DNA from: Phlebotomus papatasi
Taxonomy: Eukaryota; Arthropoda; Insecta; Diptera; Psychodidae
DNA: 64,000 nt
Assembly: GCF_024763615.1 (NCBI RefSeq)
Contig: NC_077222.1
Span: forward strand, 39,742,001 to 39,806,000
Direction: 5' to 3'
The notes beneath the pieces are model-generated. The model was not told where the DNA came from. It ran no database searches and saw only the letters and a list, made by a program, of their open reading frames with translations. Within the stretch, counting starts at the first letter, position 1, and each line of letters opens with the position of its first letter. A program made the translations under genes and the position numbers. Positions 35,301 to 47,300 of this stretch are shown here, one piece after another.

Positions 35301-38300
35301 ACATGCTGAATATTCTAAGGGATCAGCTTGAGACTTTTTGGGTCCTTACTCTCTTTTAAAATTAATTCTCTTCTAGTTAAATTAAAATAATCATTGAAAA
35401 CCTACTTTTTAAAATTTTTTATGGCAAATTAAAGTTAAAACATTGTCCTACACTGAGAAAAAAAGAGGGTGCGATTAATTTTCTTTCCTCGTAACCTTAA
35501 GACTTTTTAGGTGTAAAAATATATCAACATTTTTTAGTGTTAATTTTACACCTTTTAAAGGATAAAATTAACATGAAAAAGGGTAAATTTAACCCATAAT
35601 ACACCTAAAAGCATAATATTAACACCGATTTCGGATCAATAATGCAGGGTAAAATTAACATTTCTGGAATATTATTTTAACTTTTTCGGATTTCTCTCAG
35701 TGTAATATTGTATTTTTTTAAACCGTGACAAAATGTTCAGATTTTACGAATCTTTTCAGGTTTGTTCAGGTTAATTATGAAAATATATAAAACTTAAATG
35801 AATAAAAATGTATCCCAAATCTCAAAAGGCTCGGTCGTTGTTGTGTTTTCCAATAAAAAAATATCGCCTAAAAAGGGCTAATATTTGACCTTCTAATTCA
35901 AGAAACCCCTTAAAATAACCCACTTTTCCTCCAAAAGTGACACAAATAAGGACCTCAAAAAATGTAAAATTAGAATTTTAAAAACAAATTTTTCAAAAAT
36001 TAAAAATAAATATATATTCATGTAAAAATTGAAACTCAACACGTCTCTAAAATATCACGGTGCGAAGGATTCAAATGTCCAAACCTCTTTTCGGAAGGAT
36101 CCTAATGGTCCTAATCTAAACAGAAAGCATTGCTACAAAATTTAAAGTCCTCAGAAATTAATTGCCCTTGTCTTCCTATCCTAATATGCACTTCAGACCT
36201 AAGGCTTAGCCATGTGGCTTATCTTCTTTAATATCTCATCAGTCAAGCTTTTTTGGAAAATTTTGACCTAGAACTGGGTAATGAATGCCAAATTACCTAT
36301 TAGATTTTGAAAAATTAATAAAATCGGTTGCTGTTTTAGGTTTTGAGACCCTCGGAAACTAGGCTAAGCCCATAGTCTGAAGACGGTCTTAGCCCCATAT
36401 AGCTTAAGTTCTCTAATATCTTATCAGTCAAGAGTTTTTAAAAAATTTTGACTCAGGACTAGATTTAGTAAAGATAAATGACCTATTAAATTCTGGAAAA
36501 CTAAAACAAATTGCTTGCTATTAAGATTTTAGGATCTTCGGAAACTGGGTTAAACTTCTAGTCTGAAGACCACCTATCCCACAATTTCTTCAAGAACCTT
36601 GTTTGTTGTGAAGTTATCAAGTAAAACCATGTGGTTAAACCTCAAATCTTAAGACGGCATTAAGGTAGTACTCGTAAGTAGAATTTTCTCGGCTTTCCCA
36701 AAGCAAGTTTCGTAATGCGGAAATATTGCTTACGAGAAAATCTAGTCCTTTTTAGATTAAGCCAAAAATACTTCAACGGGTTTTAGAACTTTTATTGTTT
36801 ATATTTATTTTAGTCATATAATACCTCAATTTATCTTTTTGAAATTGTCAGCGCAAGATTTTCACGCATTTTCTGGTGCTACGGAAAATCTTGGAAAGAG
36901 TCCAATGGTGCCACAAAACAGCTGTATAATTCTCTTTTTTTCCTGTTTTTTTGACACCAACAATTTGCATTGTCCGGGTTCAATGGTTCTGAAAAATTCC
37001 TAATGCAAAATGACTTTATTTTTTTGGATTTTGGGAGGATCTGATAATGTTTTGCTCTTCTAAAAATTGTCTTCAAAATTGAAGTTTGATTAGATTGTTC
37101 TAGCATCTAGGAAATTAATTCATCTGTGAAATTCTGACTCACACCGAAATCAAATTAATTTGCAAATGTATGCCAATATGAGACGGTGACCATTAGTGCT
37201 GATCGTGTTTCAGCTTACGAATGAGTGCAAGAAGGCCTTGGTGAGAATCTTCAAGGTTTGCGATATCGATGGAGACGGTCTGCTCAATGACTACGAGCTC
37301 AATCACTTCCAACGGCGCTGCTTCAATGCTCCTCTGCAGCCTCAGGTGTTGGATGAAGTGAAGGCTGTGCTGATAAAGAATGTCCCTGATGGGATTCGCC
37401 AGGATGCTGTAACCCTCAAGGGATTCCTCTTTCTTCACTGCCTCTTCATTCAGCGTGGAAGGAATGAGACAACTTGGGCAGTGCTGCGGCGTTTTGGCTA
37501 CAACGAGCACCTGGAGATGTCCAGTGAGTATCTGCATCCGCCAGTGAAGGTACCACCGGGAAGCAGCACAGAATTATCTCATCGTGGTCAGCAATTCCTC
37601 ACGGCACTCTTCGATCGGAGTGACCGTGATGGGGATGGTGCGCTGTCACCTGAAGAATTCAGGAATCTGTTCAGTGCTTGCCCCAGTCCACCGTGGATGT
37701 CAGACATCAAGTGGACAGTGTCGACCAATGAGAATGGGTATCTCACTCTTCATGGCTGGATCTCCAGATGGGCTCTCATGACACTGGTGGATTTGCCCAA
37801 GACACTGGAATATCTGGCATGGCTGGGATTCAATGTGCACGAGAATGAGTCACAATTGGCGGCAATTCATGTGACCAGGGAGAGAAGGCTGGACTTTGCC
37901 AAGAAACAGAGCAGTCGATCGGTCTACGTATGCCATGTGATTGGCCAGAAGGGTTCCGGAAAGACGGCTCTGTGTCGTGCCTTCATCTACGACGATATGA
38001 GGGTGAGTAATCCGTTTTTAATAATTTTACAGCATTTTAAAATTGTCTAAAATTTCCGAAATCCATATTTAGTCTTTAATTATTTTGAATTATTACTGAG
38101 ACTGTAAGGAAACTCAAATTAAAAAAATATATATACCAAAGACTTTGGCTTGAATCCATAAAAATACAGGGCAATTAGAGTCAGGAGCAAAAAAAAGATA
38201 ATAGGGGAGGTTGGGGCAGTCATGTAAATTCATAAAGTTTTTTTCTCTGTTCAAAAATAATAAATAAATTTTGATGGAAATGAAATAGGAATATTTAGAA

Positions 38301-41300
38301 TGTTTAAAGTCTTTTAAAGAATAGTTTCAATAAAAATAATATTTATAAAATTAAAAAAAAAGTATTAGAAAGGCAGACAGTTGAAAAAACATATCAATTT
38401 TACGTAGGGGGAAGTGGGGCACCTTTGAAATTAGAATTTTTCACCTATTTATAAAAAAAAATCAGTTTTATCATGATATAATTTAGCTGCACAAACAGAT
38501 TAAGAAGCTAAATTATATCACGATAGGGCTCAATTTAATTTAAAAATAGGTGAAAAATCCCAATTTCAAAGGTGCCCCACTTCCCCCTATGTATTTCTGT
38601 TCTGAAACAGCCTTTCATAGTCCGACTTTCAATGTGTCCGACTTTCAGCTCTGTCCGACTTTTAGCAAATTACCCTGTAACTTAAAAGTAATTTTACATA
38701 ATTTGTCTAGAAGTAATAAAATTAAATATCAAATTTTGTTATCTGTCCCGACCTGCGAAGTATTCAAAAACTTTAGTAATGAGGCCAAATTTGCCTATTT
38801 CGGATCAGATATACCCTTTCTAGAGCCAGTGTCAGTCAGTCGAATGGTGAACATTGCGGAACAAGTTGTGATCCAAGTCCAAGTGCAGTGTAATAACTCT
38901 GGATTTTCCCTGCCATATTCGATACCTGTTGAAGAGGACATCCATCCTCGAAACGTCGTAGAGAAAAAATTGCGAAAATCAAGAAAGGTTTAGTGTTTCC
39001 GTCTATTTCTTGCTACATTCCATCGAACCGAAATTCGTCTGAAACATCTTTCTAGAGTCTTTTAAAATTTTGGAATTGAAAAATCTGTCTAAGACAAGTG
39101 ATTTAAGGGCAATATAGTGAGATAAAACTTGGAGTTTTGAATGAGTTAAATTACGGATAAGCAATTTTAAAGTTTGGACAACTCTATTAAAACTCGATAA
39201 GAAATAAAATAAAAAATTCTTAAAGTACTCTAGAATAGAATTTACTAAATTATCAAAGTTCGAATTTGTAAAATCGTTTCGCCGAACTTCCACGTTGCGG
39301 AATTTCAAAGTTCCATTTTCCATAGGCCGAAAAGCCAATTTATAATCGGTTGAAATCGATTAAGTCGTGTTAGGAATTCCATGTCCTGACCAGCCCTAAA
39401 TCGCCCTAAATCGATTAAGAAATAAAGTGTCTTCTAGAGTATGTTTCACCCTTAACTTTGGAAAACATTTATTGGGAGTGATTCAAGATAATTTTCTTCT
39501 ATCGACGACGCCGAAATGCACGCCTGGGCAACTTTGAAAACTTATCCAAATATGAAAAAAGAGAAATGTCAAGACCTCTCAGAAAAAATTAAAATCTAAC
39601 AAAATCGTTTGGAAAGTAAGGCACATAGTTAGAAGATCTTAATTTTGATCTCAAAAAACTCTAAATTGAGAATTCTTCGGTTCTTGAAACCTTTCTAAAA
39701 CTCATAAGAAAATAAAAGAAAGCGCTGCAGCCGTTTACGAAATTAACCAAAAACAAGATTTTGGAGGGGTTGGGGGGAAGAAAGAAAACGTTTCGGAAGG
39801 AAGTCGATATATCTTACCGTGTGGTCTCCAGCTCGGTAAGAAATTTTCGAACATAAAAGAGCAATTATTCGAACAAAATAAGTCACTTACGGATACTTCA
39901 CCGACTTATTACTGATTGGGTTTATTTTAACCATTTCTAAAACTTATCTGAAAATAAAAGATATCAATGGAGCAATTTTGGAATAAAAAGAAAAGAAAAA
40001 CGCCTTTAGAATGGTTTTTTTTTCTTAAAACCCATGATGATATCTCCTAAAATTTGATTTTCAGCCCGGTAATAATTTAATCAGTGGGAAAGTATACGGG
40101 AATCAGACTTAAGGTAATTGCTAATCGTTTACCAGGCAACATTTTTTAGGAAACCGTGACGTTGAATAGTAAATTCGAGGCAAATGATTCATTCGATTTT
40201 GAAAAATAGGAAAAATTGTTTATTATTCAGAATTTTCGAAAGGAACGGAAAAGCTAATCCTTGAGTCTGAAACTGATCATGGTCATAGATATTCTACTAT
40301 TCAGAAGGAATCGGCTTTCTCATCAGCAATTAAATTAATTGATTTTTTTAACCATTTTACTACTCGAACTCCAAAAAGAGAGCGATATATATGGACGGCT
40401 CTATTCCATATGCTTAGCCTTATATTACTCCGAGAGATATATTGTACCAGGAACCTGGGACCGAGATCTACAACTGGTGAAATTTTGGTAGTTCGAAAAA
40501 AGAAATACACAGCCAGAATAAAAAATCGCCAGTTTCAAACGGCTCTCCTGAAGACTTGTCATTCTGAGATAACATGGAAACGTTAATATAATCCCTCTAT
40601 TTTGAGTGATATATATTTCGACTCTTTATCCCCTAAGGGAGTCTTAGTTTGGTAGATTTTTGGAAATCTAAAGTTTCGAGTTTTTTCAAGTCACTCTGTT
40701 CGTCCGGCCGTTACCAAAGAGCCGAAACGGTTAGAGATAAAGACTTTGAACTTTCGGGGCATGCCCCCATAAATCGACCCTGAGACCATTAACTCGCCCC
40801 TCATTTTTCCCCGCCACTCCCTCTTCCACCAAAACCACGATTTTTTCATATTTGGATATGTTTTAGAGATTACCCAAGAGGACATTTCGTCCTTAGATGA
40901 AAATACCGTTGAATCATTCCTAATAACGGTTTTTCAAGGTCAAAGGTTAAAAAGACACTAGAGATCGCATTTATCAATCGAATGGGGTCATATTTGGGCA
41001 CATTTGAAAGGTCTTGAAATTTCCTATAAAAGTGAACCTATTCCAGACGGTTTTGAATCGGTAATGAACCGGTTCATAACCGATAAATAATTTTTGTACG
41101 AAATTCAATTAAATTACTCTTGACGAGTATTTTGGGAAATATTTATTTTGAGTGATTTATAAGTCGGTTTAAATCGGTTGTAAACCGGTAATGAACCGGT
41201 TATTTACCGATAAATAACTTTTGTTCGAATACAACTTTTATTACTCTTTAAATTATATTTTGTGGAATCTATTGAGTGATTTATGAATCGATTTAAATCG

Positions 41301-44300
41301 GTTGAGTACTCGTAAACTTGAATGATGCGAAAGTACTTTTGAAGTATAGCATTTAAGTCACGAGTTCGAGCATTTCGCGAAACCTGGGACGCTTTGCCAC
41401 CCCTTTATATAACAACGTAAAAACTAATTCATAATTTCAGTAATTCATGCTACTGCCCCAACCTTTCCTATTTTTTAGGGCTCAATGTCTTTAACATCAC
41501 GAAATGAGAATTTGACCTATTCCTTACCATGGTATTACACATGATACGAGAATTGAGTGATTTAGTTGATTTATTCCTGGGAAATTGTTATCCGAATTGC
41601 TGTCGGAAATGGATTTTTAGTAACTTTAGTCCTTCAATTACTTGGAAAAAAAATATCCCAACAGAGATAGAAATACATTGACATGCAAAATTTTTGGTCA
41701 AAATGACGGATGGAAAATCCGACATCCCATCGAATTTGTTAAAATTAGCCTTCATCCTCTTCCTTGATTTGAATTCTGGTTACCAATTTGTTTTCTTGGA
41801 TAGTTACTCTATCTAAATCAATAGAGTTTGTAATGAATTAAGGCACAGAATTTAAATTCAGTGACCGTATTTAAATTTTTGGCCTTTCCAATGTGACAAA
41901 ATTTGTTCGAAATGGATTAATAATATTGGCGCATTAATCAAAAAAACAAGAAAAAAACGAAAAATTACTAAGAAATCTATTTTTCAATGATTGAGCCTGA
42001 AAAAATCTTTTATTGTTAAGATTCGTCAAACAAAAAATTATAAAGGAAGATTATAAAATCCGAACGCGTTAGCCTTTGAATACTGATTTTTTCTTTTTTT
42101 TTATTCAAATAAAAAGTTTAAGTTTATTTCTTATTTCGACCTACAACAATCTCTTATTTTTTGACATGCTTTGTGGCTCTTGCAGAAGATCACAGAGAAA
42201 GATCTTAGAAGTGGTGTTCAGCACTGCATCAATGTGGTTCAGGTGTATGGTCAGGAGAAGCATCTGGTACTTCGAGACATTGATGTGAGACAGGTGCTGG
42301 ATCCCCTGCAGCCAAATGAGGTTCACTGTGATGTATCCTGTCTAGTCTATGATATTAGCAATCCCAGTTCATTTGAGTACATCGCCCGGATCTACATCAA
42401 GTATTTTGCTGAAAGCAAAATTCCCGTTTTGATTGTTGGCACAAAGGGTGATTTGTTGGAAGTGCCTCAGAACTACCTTCTGCAGCCGACAGAATTTTGC
42501 AGCAAGTACAAAATACTGCCACCGCAAATTTTCAGTGTGAGAGACAACAAGAAGGATCTCTTCACTAAACTTGCCACAATGGCGGCTTTTCCGTAAGTAT
42601 TTATTTCTTTTATTTTAATCTTTTTTTTAAAATTTTTGTTATATAAAAATTCTAGGGTAAAATTGATTTTGGGAGAAAAGTTTATTAGGATTTTTTTTAT
42701 TTCGGTGGGCAATCGGGTTATTAAAAGCAGTTCTATTTTTTTTAATATTGGTGAAAGAGTAAAAGTTTGAGGGACAAATAACGTTTTATAGAAAAAGTTC
42801 TTCTAACTTTGATCAATGTTTTTTTTTTTTATTTTGAAATTGATTTTTTCTTGCACTTCCTCTAACAAATTCTGTATATCTTCTTCTTTGATCACATGCA
42901 CTCACTCCTGACCAATCGTCTAAACAAACAAAAAAACAAACATGAATAATTATACAAAAAAAAATGACAAAATAAAATCCACGAAACAGTCGCTTCCAAG
43001 CGGCTTGGATCCTCTTTTACAAGCACAGGTTGGTACAGCTGTGGGAGACCACGTAAGTTCAGCTTAAATTAACTATTTGTGCAATAAAAAAAATATGTCG
43101 CAAAATATATTTAGTTTAATCTTTTTTTTTCGTAAATTAGTTTTAGTTTTATTAATTTTAGAGTGAAATAATCGCACGCGATTAACCAGTGAACATCAAC
43201 ATTTATAAATATTTATTAACAGGTGCTTTGAAGAGCAACGCTTTACTAAAATCGATACTAATCTTCATGTAAATAAAAGTAGTGATACACCTTGCATTCA
43301 TAAGCAAACGAAATTTTCATTCAATCTCGATTTTTAGAACACTGAACGAAATCCGAAACAGTTAAAATAACATTCTGGAAATGTTTATTTTACCCTGCAG
43401 TATTGATCCGAAATCGGTGTAAATATTATGCTTTTTAGGTGTATTAGGGGATAAAGTTACACTTTTTCATGTTAATTTTACCCTTAAAAAGGTGTAAAAT
43501 TAACATTAAAAAATGTTGATAATATTTTAACACCTAAAAATGTTAAAGTTATGAGGAAAGAAAGTTAATCCCACCCCAGTTCTTTCTCAGTGAATGAATC
43601 TGATTTGATACTGTCTAAACCGTCTAAACAATCTTCTACAACTACAACGTCTTCCTTTAGACCATTTTTGTAAATATTCAGTAAAATTTAGAATAAAATT
43701 GCTGAATAGAATACTTATTAAGAATAATAAAAGAAAAAACACTAAGAAATTATAGAGATATTTTCAGAAATTATATTTTTTCCGGCGCTCCAAAAGTCCC
43801 TGGAATACAGAATTATCGGGACTCCGAAAATGTCGGAATTAAGAATATTCCGGAACTCCAAAACATGGAGTCCGAAGTCTCGTGAATCGGAAAATCCCGA
43901 GACACTGAAATCCCGGGACTCCGAAATTTAATGTTCCAAATATCCCGTAGATTCTCGGAATTCCGGGACCTCGAACATCCCGAGGTATCGAAATTCCTGG
44001 AACGTAAATTTCCCAGGATCATAATTTTCCAAGATCACGAATATTCGGGGTTCTCAATATTCATGGACCACAAAACTCCCAAATTCCCCTGACCCCAAGT
44101 AACCCACGGACTCTGAATTTCCCGTTATCTCAAAATTCCGAGACCATGAATATTCCGGGTCCTGAATATCCCAGGACCACAAAAATTCCAAATTTCCAGG
44201 ACTCGATATCCCAGGTCCCTGAAATCCCGAAATCTCGAATATCCTGGAATCTCTAAATTCTGGGATTCCGTAATATCTAGTTCACGAATATTCGGGGTCC

Positions 44301-47300
44301 TTAATATACTAGGAACACCGAACATCCCAGGCCCTGAAATCGGAGTTTAGACCCTGAATATCTCAGATCCCGAATATCCCAGGGCCCTGAAATCGGTAAA
44401 CCTCGAATATCCTGGAGTCTCGAAATTCTAGGACCCCGAATATAGGGGAAGGTTTTGAAGGTTCGTATTAAAAAAGGAGTCCAAGATTTAAGATTTTTTA
44501 CTGAATGCCACACACACCGAATCAATTATATCACTATATCAAAAAAATCTCTTACTTATTGGGTTCATAATTCTGCCTCACAAAATGGAAGTCCTTGGAT
44601 TTTCCTCTACTGGAAAATGAAAATGTAGCGGCATTTTTTACGAAGGTGCCCTGGTTAACTCAGCTTCGTACCATTTTTTCCCACCTCTGTAAACCTCATT
44701 TTCCCCGAAAACATTACACCGGACACAAAAATTTGGGTATAACTACTTAGATGGAACTTTCATCTACTTGTTTTCACCATTTGTAGGAGGTATCACGCAT
44801 TAAAAATCAATTTTAAGCTATTTTTCTAACACATATTTTTTGACACTCGGAAAACCATTTTTTCCCTGCGTTCTGACAGTCAGCTAAGAGCTTGGTTAGG
44901 TATGATTCTCTCATAATCACACCTAATGTAATCCTCAGATTTTCTCTAACACCTCTAATTGGTCTTATAGGACATATTTCGGACGTAATTGATTTCAAAA
45001 ATGACCAGCCACCAATTTAAAGTGAAATGTGGGTAGTTTCACTTTAAAACAAGGAAAATTGAATGAGAAATGCTCAAAATACATCGAAGTGGCAATTAAA
45101 GAATCACATCGACCATAAGCAGTCTAGTTTCATCACTGCACAAATCAGAAAGTAGTAATCAAACCTATTTTAATCCTTGTTTTTTTCTCTAACGTTTCGG
45201 TCTTACAGAACATTTTTTGAACATCAGTGATTCTTAGAATTACCAGTGATTAATTTAAAGTAAAATGTGAAAAATTCCGCTTGAAAACAAAGCAAATTGT
45301 ACAAAAAATGTTCAAAACGCACCGCATGGGCAATGAAAGAATCACACTTACCATAAGCAGATTCAGGCTTAATGTTTAATTTGACAGAAGTATAATAAAA
45401 ACATCTGATAAAGTCTCATTTTGATGGGGAATTGCGTGTTTTCCTTCGATATTTTAGTGAAAATTGTTTAATATCCCAAAATTTTCTTGTGAATTTATTC
45501 AGTGGAATCTCTGATGAGTCAAATATCCCGAGCGGCGTGCACAGTGTAACCCAAAACAGTGAGGAATTCTTAAATTCGGTGGTCAATAATTTTGACAGAT
45601 GTTTTTACGAAGCTGCAAAATTCAATTTTCCTGAGCTGCAAGGGTGGTAATTTTTATGAATTTTCCTCCACCAACAAAAACGACCTCCTTCAAGCTAGAG
45701 ATTTTCACGGTAAATATTAATCCTAATAAACTCTCTATAACATGGAATAGTTGCTTTTTCGATAAAACACTTGCAGTGTGCAAAAATGCATAAAATATTA
45801 CTCATCAGAATTACGATTTTAGGCCCATTTTTTTATTTTTGCCTTTTTGGCCCAGGAAAAAAGGCCTAGGCTTTCAAGTGTGTCAGGAAATGTGAGATAT
45901 AGGACTAGCTTTTAGATTATATGTCCATGGATGAAATTCATTTAGTTATTTGGAAAAAAATCAACTTTTACGAAGCTGCAACATTACGAAGGTGCAAAAC
46001 CTTCCCCTATACCGGGTTCTCCAAATTTCGAGTTCACGAATATTTGGGGTTCTAAATATCCCAGGAACACAAATTTATCAGGACCCCGATATTCTAGAAT
46101 TGCAAATTTCCTAGACCCTGATTATTCTAGAACCCTAAAATCCAGGGACCCCGACATCTATGAGTTCCAAATTTCCGAACTCAGAATATCCAGGTGATTT
46201 GTCGGTTAATTACATTTTTCTCAATTTCTAGAGGCCTTAAGATAAGAGTATTTATAAAATTCAAACTATCATCTCCACACAATCCGTCTACTGCTGACTT
46301 ATCCTTCAAACGACATTCCGAAATATATCTCCATTATTATCCGTAATTATCCATAATTATCCAAACGATTTTTTTTCTTACCCTTCATAAAAAAACTAAT
46401 AGTTTGACGAGTTTTGCATACCCTTGCTTCTTCTGAATTGTGTGCTATTCAAAAGTAATTTTAAGCCACGCCCATTTTTCACGTCATAGTGAAATTTATG
46501 TTTTCAATTCTACAGTTTTCAATTTGGCAGTATATTAAAAATTCTGAGCAAATTCTTCCCAATATTTCTTTTTAGAAATAGGCATAAAAACCTCCCCAGA
46601 TTGAATGTAGAAATGATGTGCTTGCTGTGAATTTTTATTTGAAAACAACTGTTGAGTGAAGATGCGTGGCCTATTTCTAAAGGCGGAGCTTGTTCAAAAA
46701 TTGTTGTTATGTTCAATAGAAGATGTATACTCTCAAATCGGAATAAAGTTACTTATGAATGCAGGTATAATTTGGCTTTTGACGTGAACTGTCAAAAAAG
46801 TGTGGTCAAGAGTTGCTTACTAAAAACCTTCGGCTGATTTCGGAATTATTCGTACCAGAAAATGTCGGATTTGAAATTTAAATTAACCAACAAATAAAGC
46901 CATAAATCTTCACCTCTAATGAATCATTCTGTAAAATCATTTTGATTGCAATCTCATCATGCAAAATGTAAATCAATTCTAGTGAAATCCCATTAATGAA
47001 ATATATTGCTATAAATGTAGATAGAGAATCCGTAAGAAAGTCACGTAGATTTTTCACTCAATTTCATTCAGAGAGTTCTTTTTTGCATTTTCTTTATTAA
47101 AATTGTGTTGATTTATTTTCTAAATATACTTTCTTCATAGTTTTTTTCCTCTATTTTGTTCCAAAATTTATTGACATGGAAAGATGATCAAATGGAAACT
47201 TTATAGTGTTTTTAACAATTGTAATTCTTGATTGATGATTTCTACTTTCAGTCCCCTTCGACGCGTCGTGAATTTCCTTTTTATGAGCCCCAACACTCAG

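Larger units (their letters stand above)
29998..37213. other. Miro intron 3, repeat-rich
   Basis: No coding exon is seen in these 7.2 kb. It contains SINE 2, the TA-flanked element 31109-31974, CACTG MITEs 3 and 4, TTAA elements, an intact hairpin MITE, MITE A copy 2, an inverted repeat near 35091-35247 and a 186-bp tandem repeat near 36195-36570. Confidence 0.6.

Noticed and set aside
37193..37537. 114-residue minus-strand frame opposite Miro exon 4
   Set aside because: Mirror of the EF-hand exon, whose plus-strand reading is unambiguous.
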